NCBI RefSeq assembly: GCF_003993775.1
Contig: NZ_RJRZ01000018.1
Span: 1 to 64,000 of the forward strand
Direction of reading: 5' to 3'
DNA from: Frigidibacter oleivorans
GTDB taxonomy: Bacteria > Pseudomonadota > Alphaproteobacteria > Rhodobacterales > Rhodobacteraceae
DNA length: 64,000 bases
The position numbers and the translations under genes are program-made. This document shows, piece after piece, positions 40,773 to 50,065 of the stretch. The stretch's first letter is position 1. Each line of letters opens with the position of its first letter. Under the pieces are notes generated by a model. The model did not search any database, had not been told where the DNA came from, and saw only the letters and a list, made by a program, of their open reading frames with translations.

Positions 40773-43049
40773 TCAGGCCGTCGTGTCCGGCGGCACCGCC
40801 GCGGCGGCGGGCGGCGGCAGCATCCCCGGGCCGCTCATGATCAGGTGCCGGTGCGGATAGGGAATCTCGATCCCGCGTTCGTCCATCACCTGCTTGACCA
40901 GTTCGGTATAGGTGCGGCCGACCCCCCATTGCTGGCCCGGCAGCGTCTTGATCCGCGCCCGCAGCATCACCGCGCTGTCGCCGAGCGCGATCACGCCCTG
41001 CATCTCCAGCGGGTCGGTGATGACGGCGTCCATTTCCGGGATGGCGCGCAGGCGGCGGAACGCCTCCAGCAGCGCGGCCTTCGCATCCTCGACATTCTCC
41101 TTGTAGGCCACCCCGATCTCGGCCACGTGGAAGGAGAAGTCGCGCGTCATGTTGCTGACGGTCTGCACCGCCGAGAAGGGCACCACATGCGCCGTGCCGT
41201 CGAGCGCCCGCAGGTGGACCGAGCGGATGGTGATCTTCTCCACCCCGCCGCTGATCCCCGCGACCATCACCACGTCGCCTTCGTTGATGGCGTTCTCCAG
41301 CTGGATGAAGATGCCGGTGATGATGTCCTGCACCGCCGTCTGCGCGCCGAAGCCGATGGCCAGGCCGATGACCCCGGCCCCGGCCAGGAGCGGCGCGATG
41401 TCGAGCCCGATCTGGCTGAGTGCGATCATCGTGGCGAGGATCGCCAGGGCCACGGTAAAGGCATTGCGGAACAGCGCCAGCAGCGTCCGCGACCGGGCCG
41501 AGACATTGCGCCCCGGCAGCGTGTCGCGCAGCCGGTGGTCGATCCACGAGGCGACGATGGCCCAGACCGTCGCCGCCCCGAAGACCACCAGCAGCGCCGA
41601 GGCGACCCGCCACAGCGCCGCCTGCACCTCGGGCCGGTCCAGCCAGTCGCCGATGGGCAGAAGGCTCCACCCCGCCAGCATCAGCAGCACCGCCGTCAGG
41701 AACAGCGCCACCGCCATCACCCAGGCGAGGGCGGACACGATGCGGTCCGCGCGCGGCCGCAGCCGCGGCACCAGCAGGATCAGCGGCTCGGGCATCGGCG
41801 CCCGCAGCCGCGGCGCCACCCGCAGCAGGCCGAGGCCTGCCAGCATCACCACCAGCGCCCCCAGCGTGTAGAACGTGCCGGTCAGCACGATTTCCTGCAC
41901 CAGATAGGGGCGGCTGACGGCGATGAACCAGGCGTACAGGACGAAGGCCACCGCGATGGCCGGCCAGCTCTTGCGCCAGATCACCTGTGCGCCGGCGGTG
42001 ATGGCGGCGCCGGTGCCGCCGCCCGGCAGCACCCGGTCGCCCCGCGCCATGTCCAGCGCCCGGCTGATCCGCCGGATCGCCAGCAGCGCCAGCAGCGCGG
42101 CCAGCGTCGCCGTCAGTGTCCGCAGCGACCGGGCGGCGACGAAGCCCGCCCAGATCTGCGACAGCGGCACGACGAACATGTAGCCCTGCGTCAGCGTGCC
42201 CGCGACCGCGCGCAGGTTGCGATAGATGATCGTCTGCGCCCCCGGCGCCGCCGGGTTGACCGCGGGTTCGGCATCGGCATCGGGGCTGGCCACCGCCGCC
42301 AGCACCGCCCGGATCAGCCCGAACGCCGCGAAGGCGTTCAGGTACAGCGATTGCGCCACCGGCAGGCTGTCGACCAGCTGGCCCGTCTCGGCGACGCGGG
42401 CGACCACCAGCCGCGCGATGATCGTCCCCGCCAGCCAGGACAGCAGCACCGCGATCACCCGCATGAGGAAGACGATCCCCGCCCCCCGCGCCTGCGGCAC
42501 CAGCCCCGCGCCGATCGGCGGGCGCAGCCGCCAGCCCGCCCGCGCCACCAGCTTCGACATCCCCGTATGCAGGAACACCGTCACGAGGATCGTCAGCGCC
42601 AGCGCCAGCACGCCCGACAGCGGCAACACGCTGTCCGTAGCCGGATCGACCAGATCGACCATCACCGACCCGAGCCGCCCCAGCTCGCTGCCGGCCCGTT
42701 CCAGCACGCCCAGCGTCTCGGTCGCGGCGGTCACCGTCGCCGCCGCCAGCCGCTGCGCCACATTGCCGGGGTCGCTCGCCGCCTCCGTCGCGGCCGGCGC
42801 GCCCGCCGCCTTCAGCGCGGCGATCAGCGCGGCGCGGGCGGCCTCGTCCTCCAGCACCGCCAGCAGGGTCTGCATCGCCTCGTCCTGCGCGGCGGCAGAG
42901 GGGGCCGTGGCCGCGCCGCCGCGGGTGAGCGCCGTCTGCGCCTGCGCCGCCGCCCCCGGCAGCAGCGTCAGCAGCGCGACCGCGACCAGCGCGACGGCAA
43001 GGACGATCCGGCGCGGCACAGGCAGGCGGACCAGCGGGCAAGGGCACAT
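40773..43049 (-). CDS. MscS-family mechanosensitive ion channel
   Basis: The 758-residue inner-membrane channel has a signal-peptide-like start ([25 protein letters not shown]), a periplasmic helical part, and about ten membrane segments. The MscS core follows: [29 protein letters not shown] is the pore helix, [25 protein letters not shown] the beta domain, and [19 protein letters not shown] the C-terminal part. It opens under membrane tension to release solutes. Larger than E. coli MscS (286), nearer the YbdG/MscM group in design. Monocistronic. Confidence 0.9.
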   Translation of the reverse strand: MCPCPLVRLPVPRRIVLAVALVAVALLTLLPGAAAQAQTALTRGGAATAPSAAAQDEAMQTLLAVLEDEAARAALIAALKAAGAPAATEAASDPGNVAQRLAAATVTAATETLGVLERAGSELGRLGSVMVDLVDPATDSVLPLSGVLALALTILVTVFLHTGMSKLVARAGWRLRPPIGAGLVPQARGAGIVFLMRVIAVLLSWLAGTIIARLVVARVAETGQLVDSLPVAQSLYLNAFAAFGLIRAVLAAVASPDADAEPAVNPAAPGAQTIIYRNLRAVAGTLTQGYMFVVPLSQIWAGFVAARSLRTLTATLAALLALLAIRRISRALDMARGDRVLPGGGTGAAITAGAQVIWRKSWPAIAVAFVLYAWFIAVSRPYLVQEIVLTGTFYTLGALVVMLAGLGLLRVAPRLRAPMPEPLILLVPRLRPRADRIVSALAWVMAVALFLTAVLLMLAGWSLLPIGDWLDRPEVQAALWRVASALLVVFGAATVWAIVASWIDHRLRDTLPGRNVSARSRTLLALFRNAFTVALAILATMIALSQIGLDIAPLLAGAGVIGLAIGFGAQTAVQDIITGIFIQLENAINEGDVVMVAGISGGVEKITIRSVHLRALDGTAHVVPFSAVQTVSNMTRDFSFHVAEIGVAYKENVEDAKAALLEAFRRLRAIPEMDAVITDPLEMQGVIALGDSAVMLRARIKTLPGQQWGVGRTYTELVKQVMDERGIEIPYPHRHLIMSGPGMLPPPAAAAVPPDTTA

Positions 43050-43285
43050 CCGGGGCGATCCTTCAGGGCGGCGGAGGGGGCTGCGGCAGGCCCCGGTCCG
43101 GCAGGTGGCGTCGTGTCGCGCGGATCATGCGAAGCCGCGCCGGCGGTTGCAAGCCGGCCGCCCCGCCCGCGGCGGCGACCGGCAAGGTTTGCCCACCCTT
43201 CCGCGACGGAACCGCCCGGCCCGCTTGGCGTTTCACCTCCAGATGCCCCGGCATCCCGCCGGGACCCCAGTCAGGAGAAACCGCC

Positions 43286-43459
43286 ATGCTCGGTTGGGCC
43301 GTGACTTTCCTCATCATCGCGCTGATCGCCGCCGCGCTCGGCTTCGGCGGCATTGCCGGCGCGTCTGTCGGGATCGCGAAGATCCTGTTCTTCGTCTTCA
43401 TCGTGCTGTTCGTCGTGGCGATGATCGCCCGCGCCGTACGGGGCCGCCCGCCCGTCTGA
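43286..43459 (+). CDS. DUF1328-family small membrane protein
   Basis: The 57-residue protein [22 protein letters not shown]... is the DUF1328/YtjA type, with two hydrophobic helices (about 4-22 and 30-48) and a basic tail [13 protein letters not shown] lies about nine bases before ATG 43286. Function unknown; related proteins are stress-linked in enterobacteria. Confidence 0.88.
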   Translation: MLGWAVTFLIIALIAAALGFGGIAGASVGIAKILFFVFIVLFVVAMIARAVRGRPPV

Positions 43460-43599
43460 CGGGGGCCGATCCGACGATTATCCGGCGCCCTGCTCTCCGA
43501 CGCCTTGCGCCGCCGGACCCCGATGTAGCGTAACGAGTGGCATGGACGGCCCGGCCCCCGCCGGGCCGTCCGGCGTTTCCGGGCGGTCCGAGACCGCCC

Positions 43600-44754
43600 T
43601 CAGGCCAGCGGCCCCGTCTGCCACAGCTGAATGCGCAGCCCGCCATGGGCAATGGCCGGACCCGGGGGCAGAAACGGCAGGTCGGTCGCGCGGGCCAGCC
43701 CCGTATCCGAGGTGACGAGCGCCACGCGCCAGCCCCGGAACCGCTGCAGCGCCGACTGGCCGAAGGCACCGTACAGTCCGAACAGCAGCCGGCGGTCGCC
43801 GATCCGGGCGCCATAGGGCGGGTTGACGACCAGCAGGCCCGGCGGCTCGCAGGGGGGCTGCATCTCGGCCACCGTCGCGCGCTCGAAGCGGGTGAAGACA
43901 GCGACGCCCGCGCGTTCGGCATTGGCCCGGCTCATCGCCACGGCGCCGGTATCGCGGTCGCTGCCGTAGAAGCGCAGGCCCGGATCGCGCGGGACCGCCT
44001 GCCCCGCCTTCAGCGCCGCCCAGGTCCCGGCATCGAAGCTCGCCAGCCGCTCGAAAGCGAAGCCCCGCGACCGCCCGGGCAGCAGCCCCGCCGCGATCTC
44101 GGCCGCCTCGATCGGGAAGGTGCCGGACCCGCACATCGGGTCATAGACCGGCCCCGTCCCGTCGAAGCCCGCCCCGCGCAGGATCATCGCCGCCAGCGTC
44201 TCGCGCATCGGGGCCTTGTTCACCTGCTGCTTGTGGCCGCGCCGGTGCAGCGGCTCGCCCGAGGAGTCGAGGCTGAGCGTCACCAGATCGTCCTCGATCC
44301 GGACCTTCAGCGCGACGGCGTCGCCGCTCCCCTCGTCCTCGTCGCCCGCAGCCTGCCCGCGCGGCAGGATCGGCACGCCCAACTCCTCGCGCAGGGCCGT
44401 CTCGATCCGCTGTGCCGCCGCCCCGGCATGGTAGATGCGCGAGGCGCGGCAGGTCACCTCCACCCGCACCGGCACGTCGGGGCGCAGCACCCCGGCCCAG
44501 GGAAAGCGCCGGGCGCGCTTGTCGAGCTGGGCGAGGTGCAGGGCGCGGAAACTGCCGATCCGGGCCAGCACCCGCACCGCCCCGCGCAGGACGAGGTTCG
44601 CGCGCCAGACCTCGGGCCAGCCGCCCCGGACGGTGACGCCGCCCGCGACCGCCGTCGCCTCGGCAAAGCCTGCCGCCCGCGCCTCGTCGCACAGCCACGG
44701 CTCCACCCCCGGCGGGGCGACAAGGAAGATCTCGAACGGCGCGCTCTGGTCCAT
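43600..44754 (-). CDS. THUMP-domain class I RNA methyltransferase (RlmL-like)
   Basis: The 384-residue protein has an N-terminal THUMP RNA-binding part and a methyltransferase domain: YDPMCGSGTFPIEAAEIAAGLLPG is motif I, FYGSDRDTGAVAMSRANAERAGV follows, and LLVVNPPYGARIGD is the NPPY catalytic motif of N-methylating enzymes. This is the RlmL N-terminal half type (23S rRNA m2G2445), without the RlmK half. ATG 44754 gives MDQSAPFEIFLVAPPG; the frame opens slightly earlier. Confidence 0.88.
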   Translation of the reverse strand: MDQSAPFEIFLVAPPGVEPWLCDEARAAGFAEATAVAGGVTVRGGWPEVWRANLVLRGAVRVLARIGSFRALHLAQLDKRARRFPWAGVLRPDVPVRVEVTCRASRIYHAGAAAQRIETALREELGVPILPRGQAAGDEDEGSGDAVALKVRIEDDLVTLSLDSSGEPLHRRGHKQQVNKAPMRETLAAMILRGAGFDGTGPVYDPMCGSGTFPIEAAEIAAGLLPGRSRGFAFERLASFDAGTWAALKAGQAVPRDPGLRFYGSDRDTGAVAMSRANAERAGVAVFTRFERATVAEMQPPCEPPGLLVVNPPYGARIGDRRLLFGLYGAFGQSALQRFRGWRVALVTSDTGLARATDLPFLPPGPAIAHGGLRIQLWQTGPLA

Positions 44755-44878
44755 CGCGACCGCATAGCCGCAAACCTTCGGGGCGGCGACCGGATTCGTC
44801 ACCCGGAAACGCGACAGGGCCCCGCCGCGGCGAGGCCCTGCCCGATGGTCCGGCCTGTGGCGGCCGGGGGCCGGCGGA

Positions 44879-46252
44879 TCAGGCGAGCAGCCCTTCCTCG
44901 CCCGTCAGCCCGCCCAGCAGACCGCCGAGCAGACCCTCGTCCCCCGTGAGCCCGCCGAGCAGACCTTCATCCCCGAGAAGGTCGCCGCCCAGCAGACCGC
45001 CCACGAGGCCCTCGTCACCCAGCAGGCCGCCGAGGAGATCGCCGCCAAGGAGGTCACCCCCCAGCAGACCGCCGACCAGGCCCTCGTCACCCAGCACGCC
45101 ATCGAGAAGGCCGCCACCCAGCAGGTCGCCGCCCAGCAGACCGTCCGTCAGCCCGCCCGTCGTGTCGAGAAGCCCGGTCACCAGTTCCCCGACCACGCCC
45201 TCGTCGCCCAGCAGGTCGCCCGCGAGGCTACCCACCGGCCCGTCCTGCGCCAGCAGGCCGCCTGCCAGCCCCTCGTCGCCCAGAAGGCCGCCGAGCAGGC
45301 CGTCATCGCCCAGCAGACCGCCCAGCACACCGTCCGCCGTGCCGTCGCCGTCATCGCCGATCAGCCCCTGCCCCGTCAGCGCGCCGACAAGACCCTCGGA
45401 CCCCGTCACCTCGCCCAGCAGGCCGGCGTCGCCGACCAGATCGCCAACCAGACCGTCCGATCCGGTCACCGCACCCAGCAGGCCGTCATTGCCGGTGATC
45501 GCGCCCAGCAGGCCGTCATCCGACAGCACCGGGTCGAGGATGCCGTCGGTCGCGTCGGCCGTGCCCTCGCCCAGCAGGGGCACGCCGAGCAGCCCGCCCA
45601 GAAGTCCGCCCAGAAGTCCGCCCAGCAGACCGTCCTCGGTCAGCAGCCCGCCGACCAGCCCGTCCGACCCGGTCACCGCCCCCAGCAGGCCGTCATTCCC
45701 GGTGATGTCGCCCAGCAGGCCGTCATCGCCGATCACCGGGTCCAGCAGGCCCACGGTATCATCGGCCGGATCGGTGGGGTCGGTGGGGTCCGTCGGATCG
45801 GTCGGGTCCGTGGGGTCCGTCGGGTCGGTGGGATCGGTCGGGTCGGTCGGATCGGTGGGGTCCGTGGGATCGGTCGGATCCACCGGGTTGGAGTCGCTGT
45901 CGCCGCCGTTGTCGCCCGCGGCCGCGATCAGCGCCAGCCCGCCCAGGCCCGCACCGGCATAGATCAGCCCGTCCTGCGACATGCCCATCATCCCGGCGCC
46001 GATGCCCTGGGTGCTGACCGCCGTCAGTTCCTCGAGCCCGTCGACCGCCGCCACGGACCCGTCCGCCAGCAGCAACTCGCTGAAGCCGCCGGTCCCGTCC
46101 TCGGCATAGAAGCCGTCCACGACGATCCGGTCGCCATTGACCAGCTTCACCACCAGATCGTCGCCGCTGCGAAGGTAGCCCGCGATATCCGCCGGAAGGG
46201 CGTCGATCCGCACCTGAGCCGCGCCATTCGCCGCAATCGTCGAGATAGCCAT
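44879..46252 (-). CDS. BapA-prefix-like protein with DPT linker and GLLG repeats
   Basis: The 457-residue protein has four parts. Residues 1-75 resemble the prefix domain of BapA/LapF-type adhesins (GDDLVVKLVNGDRIVVDGFYAEDG ... in outline, then SELLLADG). Residues 92-113 are a hydrophobic helix (LIYAGAGLGGLALIAAAG). Residues 125-160 are twelve Asp-Pro-Thr units, and the rest is Gly/Leu repeats of the type DDGLLG, TGSDGLVG and GDEGLVGGLLGGDLL. From residue 43 onward there is no Lys, Arg or His, and the repeats hold no aromatic residue or Cys. ATG 46252 follows AAAGGGA. Probably a surface or secreted protein; no known family covers the repeat. Confidence 0.75.
   Translation of the reverse strand: MAISTIAANGAAQVRIDALPADIAGYLRSGDDLVVKLVNGDRIVVDGFYAEDGTGGFSELLLADGSVAAVDGLEELTAVSTQGIGAGMMGMSQDGLIYAGAGLGGLALIAAAGDNGGDSDSNPVDPTDPTDPTDPTDPTDPTDPTDPTDPTDPTDPTDPTDPADDTVGLLDPVIGDDGLLGDITGNDGLLGAVTGSDGLVGGLLTEDGLLGGLLGGLLGGLLGVPLLGEGTADATDGILDPVLSDDGLLGAITGNDGLLGAVTGSDGLVGDLVGDAGLLGEVTGSEGLVGALTGQGLIGDDGDGTADGVLGGLLGDDGLLGGLLGDEGLAGGLLAQDGPVGSLAGDLLGDEGVVGELVTGLLDTTGGLTDGLLGGDLLGGGLLDGVLGDEGLVGGLLGGDLLGGDLLGGLLGDEGLVGGLLGGDLLGDEGLLGGLTGDEGLLGGLLGGLTGEEGLLA
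44882..45760 (-). repeat. Coding repeats of Gly-Leu-Leu-Gly type
   Basis: The 3' two thirds of the gene consist of short imperfect coding repeats (typically CAGCAGGCCGTCATCGCC and variants on the plus strand). Units of 8 to 16 codons have been duplicated in blocks; the block NDGLLGAVTGSDGLVG occurs twice. Divergence is mostly at third positions, so selection appears to hold the amino-acid pattern. Confidence 0.75.
45773..45880 (-). repeat. Twelve tandem 9-base units encoding Asp-Pro-Thr
   Basis: Twelve consecutive GA(C/T)CC(C/G)AC(C/G) units on the minus strand, each Asp-Pro-Thr, are followed by one Asp-Pro-Ala. Units differ only at third positions. Such an array can change in copy number by slipped-strand replication without a frameshift. 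Confidence 0.9.
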
Positions 46253-46324
46253 GTCCGTCCCTTTCCGCATGGAGGGGCATGTCACCAACGGACTTGCAAC
46301 CCATACATTTATTAACATGTTGCT

Positions 46325-46346
46325 CTTTAGTATGTATTCACCATAC
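46325..46346. promoter_or_regulatory. A/T-rich divergent promoter region with GTATG/CATAC palindrome
   Basis: CTTTAGTAT (46325-46333) overlaps GTATG-TATTCAC-CATAC (46330-46346). The stretch 46300-46350 is far lower in GC than anything around it and lies between the GLLG-repeat gene and the divergent hybrid kinase. CTTTAGTAT recurs exactly at 48535-48543 before the response regulator. Confidence 0.45.
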
Positions 46347-46522
46347 GCAGGCCCGTCATGTCAAGGCGCTCCGGCGCGGCGGCGGTGACCGCAGGGGACT
46401 GGCCAGTCTGGAAATCGCTCCGCTCCGGCAATTCCGCCGCCGCGGCCCGGCCCCTAGCATCCGGCGTGACAGCCGGCCCTGCCCCGGTCCACCCTGCCGC
46501 CGACGAATCGAGGAGTGCCCCC

Positions 46523-48457
46523 ATGCCTGACTTCCCCGCCGTCCCGGGCGCCTCTGCCGGCACGGGACCCGCGACCGCATCGGGGCCTGCAACCGCCTCC
46601 GCACCGGGCGCCGGGCCGGAGCTGCCGCCGGCGCTGCAGCTGCTGGCGACGGCGGTGGCCACCGATCGCCGCCCCACGCTGATCGCCACCGCCGAACGGC
46701 GGGTGCTGCTGGCCAACCGTGTGGCGCAACGGCTGGGGCCCGACAGGCTGCTGGCCGACCTCGGCTGGGCCGAGCTGTGCGCGGTGGCGCGGCGGGCGGG
46801 CTCGGCCGCGGTTTCGGCCGAGGTGGCGGGACGCGCCGTCGAGGGCGATGTGGTCTTCCTCGGCGCCGGCGGGACCGAGGCCTTCCTGCTGCGGCTGGCG
46901 GAAAGCGACCATGCCGCCGCCGGCCTGCGCAACCGGGCCCGCGCCGCGCTGCTGCTGCGCGTGGCCCATGACCTGCGCACCCCGATCCAGTCGCTGGTGG
47001 CCGCGGCCGACGCGGTTCTCGCGGCGCAGCCTGACGACCCGGCGACCGGGACGGAGGCCAGCCTGCTGCGCGCGCAGCTGCGCTCCTCGGCCAGCACGGC
47101 GCTGGACCAGATCGCCAAGATCCTCGACATCATCCGGCAGGAAGAGCCGAACGCGCCCCCGCCGCCCGACGAGGATTTCGTGCTGGATGACGAGGTGCGC
47201 GCCATCGTCACCATGACCGAACCGCTGGCCCGCGCGCAGGGGGGCGACATCCGGCTGGTCGCGGACCCGGCCGCGCCGGTGCGGCTGCACGGGCCGGTGC
47301 GCTTCGTCCGCGCCGTGGCGCAGAACATGATCGACAACGCCATCAAGCATGGCGGCGGGCAGATCGACGTGACCGTCACGGCGGGCGAGCCCGGCGACGC
47401 GGGCGTGCCGGTGACCATCGAGGTGCGCGACGGGGGCAGCGGCATGCCGGCGGCGGAACGCGACCGGCTGCTCGACACGCTGGCCGGACGGGTGCCGGCG
47501 CGTCCCGGATCGGGCGCGGGGCTCGGCATCCTGGCCCATGCGCTGCGCCAGATGCAGGGGCGGCTCGACATCGACGAGGCCGCGCCGGGGACGGGCACGG
47601 TCCTGCGCGCGCGCTTCGACCTGCCCGCCGCGCGGGGGCCGGAGGGCGAGGTCGCCGCGGCCGGCGGAATGGCCAGCCTCGCCGGCCTGCGCATCCTGGT
47701 GGTCGAGGACAGCGCCGTAAGCCGCGACTGGCTGCAGCACAGCCTGCGCGCGGCCGGCGCGACGGTCGCGGCCGCCGCCAACGGCCATGACGCGCTGGCC
47801 CGGATCGCGCTGCCCGGCCCCGGCTTCGACATCGTGCTGCTGGACGTGACCATGCCCCGGATGAGCGGGATCGAGCTGACCCGCCGCCTGCGCAGCCACC
47901 TGCCCGCCGCCACCGCGCCGCGGATCGTGGGGCTGACCGCGCATGTCGATCCGCAGGTGCGGGGCTATTGCCTTGCCGCCGGCATGGACCTGGTGCTGGA
48001 AAAGCCGATCCGCCCGGCCGACCTGTCGCAGGCGCTGGCCCGGGTCGCGCCGCAGGCACAGGCCCCCGCCCCCACCGCGGCCGCCGGGGAACCGCAGCCG
48101 CAGCCCGGCGGCCCCCTGCCCGGCATCGCCGATCTCGATCCCGGCGTGGTGGGCGAGCTGGTGGCGGAGCTGGGCGACCGCGGCGCCCGGCAATTCATGG
48201 GCCGCGCGCTCGACGAGGCGCGGGCGGCGCTGCGCGAGCTGCAGGAACAGGGCTTCACGCCCGACACCCGCCGCACCATCCATTCCGCCGTGGGGTCGAG
48301 CGGCCTGACCGGGCTGGCGGCGGTCGAGGCGGCGCTGCGCCATGTCCAGGACGAGGGCCGCACCGGCGCGGACCTTGCCGCCGCCCTCTTCCGGCTGCGC
48401 GATGTCGTCGAACGGATGAGCGCGCGGCTGGCCGGGACCGGACCCCTGACCGAATGA
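46523..48457 (+). CDS. Hybrid histidine kinase with receiver and Hpt domains
   Basis: The 644-residue soluble-looking kinase has an Ala/Pro-rich N-terminus, a weak PAS-like region and the H box RVAHDLRTPIQSLVAA (His near 149). The ATPase domain (FVRAVAQNMIDNAIKHGGG; VRDGGSGMPAAERD; GAGLGILAHALRQMQG) is followed by a receiver with FDIVLLDVTMPRMSG (Asp near 443), and an Hpt domain with RTIHSAVGSSGLTGLAAVEA (His near 588). It can carry out a full phosphorelay. The LuxR-type regulator at 48652 is a natural target, being next to it. GGAG lies before ATG 46523; the longer frame upstream is unlikely. Confidence 0.88.
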   Translation: MPDFPAVPGASAGTGPATASGPATASAPGAGPELPPALQLLATAVATDRRPTLIATAERRVLLANRVAQRLGPDRLLADLGWAELCAVARRAGSAAVSAEVAGRAVEGDVVFLGAGGTEAFLLRLAESDHAAAGLRNRARAALLLRVAHDLRTPIQSLVAAADAVLAAQPDDPATGTEASLLRAQLRSSASTALDQIAKILDIIRQEEPNAPPPPDEDFVLDDEVRAIVTMTEPLARAQGGDIRLVADPAAPVRLHGPVRFVRAVAQNMIDNAIKHGGGQIDVTVTAGEPGDAGVPVTIEVRDGGSGMPAAERDRLLDTLAGRVPARPGSGAGLGILAHALRQMQGRLDIDEAAPGTGTVLRARFDLPAARGPEGEVAAAGGMASLAGLRILVVEDSAVSRDWLQHSLRAAGATVAAAANGHDALARIALPGPGFDIVLLDVTMPRMSGIELTRRLRSHLPAATAPRIVGLTAHVDPQVRGYCLAAGMDLVLEKPIRPADLSQALARVAPQAQAPAPTAAAGEPQPQPGGPLPGIADLDPGVVGELVAELGDRGARQFMGRALDEARAALRELQEQGFTPDTRRTIHSAVGSSGLTGLAAVEAALRHVQDEGRTGADLAAALFRLRDVVERMSARLAGTGPLTE

Positions 48458-48515
48458 CCGCCACCGCCGCGGCAACCGATGCCGCGGGATGGCACCCGGA
48501 CAGAACATACCCCCC

Positions 48516-48543
48516 TTGTCACCGCCAAACTATTCTTTAGTAT
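48516..48543 (+). promoter_or_regulatory. Promoter of the LuxR-type response regulator
   Basis: TTGTCA (48516-48521) and TAGTAT (48538-48543) are spaced by 16 bases in a stretch poor in GC. The -10 is part of the shared CTTTAGTAT motif (48535-48543). It is 108 bases before the regulator start. Confidence 0.5.
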
Positions 48544-48651
48544 AGGGCGCATTCTTAAGTCGCACCCGGGCCGCATGTTTCGGGGCGAAGGTATCGCCGC
48601 ATTGCCGCCACGGAGAGCCCGGGCGGACCGCGCGCAGGAAAAGGCTGGGCC

Positions 48652-49287
48652 ATGAGCGACGACACGACCGGCATTCTGAACGTCCTGATCGCGGACGATC
48701 ACGCGATGATCCTCGAGATGTTCGAGATGTATCTGGCGAACGTGCCCGACATCGCGCTGACCACGACCACCGATCTGGACGGCGCCCTGAAGAAGATCGA
48801 GGAGAACGGCTTCTACGATCTGGTGCTGGTCGATCTGGACATGCCGGGCATGAACGGGCTGACCGGGCTGACCCGGGCGATCCAGGCCAATGGCGGCAAG
48901 CCGGTGGCGATCCTGACCGGCGGGCCCTCGCCGCGGATGGTGGACGACATCATGGCGCATGGCGCCTCGGGCGTGGTGGTCAAGACCACCTCGCTGCGCA
49001 GCCTCGCCAATGCGATCCGCTTCATGGCCTCGGGCGAACGCTATGTGCCGCTGGAACTGCTGCACGAGAAGAACCGCGCCCATGCCTCGATCGCGGTGCC
49101 GCTGTCGGACCGCGAGATGATGGTGCTGGCCCGGCTGGTCGAGGGCATGCCCAACCGCGAGATCGGGGCGGCGCTGAACCTGGCCGAGCCGACGATCAAG
49201 ATGCATGTGAAGTCGATCTGCAAGAAGCTGGGCGTCAGCAACCGCACCCAGGCGGTGATCGCCTCGCGCGACCTGAAGCTCATCTGA
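48652..49287 (+). CDS. NarL/FixJ-type (LuxR HTH) response regulator
   Basis: The 211-residue regulator has a receiver (NVLIADDHAMILEMFEMYL; phosphorylation Asp61 in LVLVDLDMPGMNGL; Lys in VVVKTTSLRS) and a C-terminal LuxR-type helix-turn-helix (LSDREMMVLARLVEGMPNREIGAALNLAEPTIKMHVKSICKKLGV). It is placed after the Hpt-containing hybrid kinase and probably receives its phosphate (inference). Its targets may include the neighbouring surface genes, which share A/T-rich promoters. Confidence 0.92.
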   Translation: MSDDTTGILNVLIADDHAMILEMFEMYLANVPDIALTTTTDLDGALKKIEENGFYDLVLVDLDMPGMNGLTGLTRAIQANGGKPVAILTGGPSPRMVDDIMAHGASGVVVKTTSLRSLANAIRFMASGERYVPLELLHEKNRAHASIAVPLSDREMMVLARLVEGMPNREIGAALNLAEPTIKMHVKSICKKLGVSNRTQAVIASRDLKLI

Positions 49288-49337
49288 GCCCGGCCATCGG
49301 CCGCCGCCGCCGCGCGGCCCGTCCCCGGCGCTCCACC

Positions 49338-49368
49338 AAAAAAACACCCGGGTCGACGGACCCGGGTG
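49338..49368 (-). terminator. Rho-independent terminator of the receiver-like gene
   Basis: On the minus strand: CACCCGGGT-CCGTCG-ACCCGGGTG, a 9-bp perfect stem, followed by seven T (complement of 49338-49344). It lies about 60 bases after the stop at 49431. Read on the plus strand it could also end the regulator transcript, but without a T-run. Confidence 0.85.
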
Positions 49369-49430
49369 ATGCCCATCACGGGCCACAGGCGCCACGCGCC
49401 CCCTGAACGCGGTTGCAGCGTCTCCTGCCG

Positions 49431-49979
49431 TCAGCTGCGGCTGTTCAGGAAGTAGGCGTGGTTCTGAAAGGCGGTCCGGATCCCGGTCTGCAGCTTCGAC
49501 TGCGTCAGCGGCAGCTTCAGCGTCACGTCGCAGGCCATCATCCGTTCGCAGGTGAGGTCGTCGCCCCGCACCTCGCTGGAGATCAGCACCATCGGCAACT
49601 CCGGCGCGGCGCGGCGGACCCGCAGGCAGAAGTCCACCGTGTCGGTGACATCGCCCATATAGTCGGCGTCGACGACGAGAAAGTCGATGCGGGAGGCATT
49701 CGCCGCGATCCACTCGGTCGACAGCCCCTCTTCCTCCACGATGGCCAAGCGGGCCTGTTCGCGCTGGACAAGGAAGGACAGTTCGGCGGCCGGGCGCCCG
49801 GCCTCGCCGCACATCACGACCATTCCCTTCGGCAGAAGCGCCGCGTCGAGATAGTCGTCGGCCTGCCGGTAGAGGTCCAGCACCGGCAGCACCGGCTCGA
49901 CCGCGCGGCCACGACGCATGCTGCTCGCCTCGAAGGCGATCGCGTTGCCGGTGGTCTTGGCCTGCAGGAAGCGGAACAT
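49431..49979 (-). CDS. Receiver-like protein of unknown output
   Basis: Not a standard family member. The 182-residue product starts MFRFLQAKTTGNAIAFEAS and has a C-terminal half that looks like a receiver domain: LAIVEEEGLSTEWIAANA, DFLVVDADYMGDVTDTVDF (possible Asp), LPMVLISSEVRGDDL and VTLKLPLTQSKLQTGIRTAF. The N-terminal 60 residues have no match. I use ATG 49979 with GGAG eight bases ahead; ATG 50006 lacks a ribosome site. It has its own terminator and the conserved CTTTGGATTGAC element upstream. Confidence 0.65.
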   Translation of the reverse strand: MFRFLQAKTTGNAIAFEASSMRRGRAVEPVLPVLDLYRQADDYLDAALLPKGMVVMCGEAGRPAAELSFLVQREQARLAIVEEEGLSTEWIAANASRIDFLVVDADYMGDVTDTVDFCLRVRRAAPELPMVLISSEVRGDDLTCERMMACDVTLKLPLTQSKLQTGIRTAFQNHAYFLNSRS

Positions 49980-50027
49980 GGAACTACTCCGGACGGCTGA
50001 AGTCATGAAACTTGTGATTGAAGATAC

Positions 50028-50056
50028 ATACCTAGGTATCGTCAGTCAATCCAAAG
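50028..50056 (-). promoter_or_regulatory. Palindrome ATACCTAGGTAT plus shared CTTTGGATTGAC element
   Basis: ATACCTAGGTAT (50028-50039) is a perfect 12-base palindrome. Directly behind it is GTCAATCCAAAG (50045-50056), which reads CTTTGGATTGAC on the minus strand and holds a -35-like TTGACT; the matching -10 would be TATCTT. It is placed for the gene starting at 49979. The 12-base element is repeated exactly at 50304-50315. Confidence 0.55.
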
Positions 50057-50065
50057 GATTCGATC

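Noticed and set aside
45773-45880. CRISPR or satellite interpretation of the 9-base array
   Set aside because: It is in frame, encodes Asp-Pro-Thr throughout and varies only at third positions, so it is a coding repeat.
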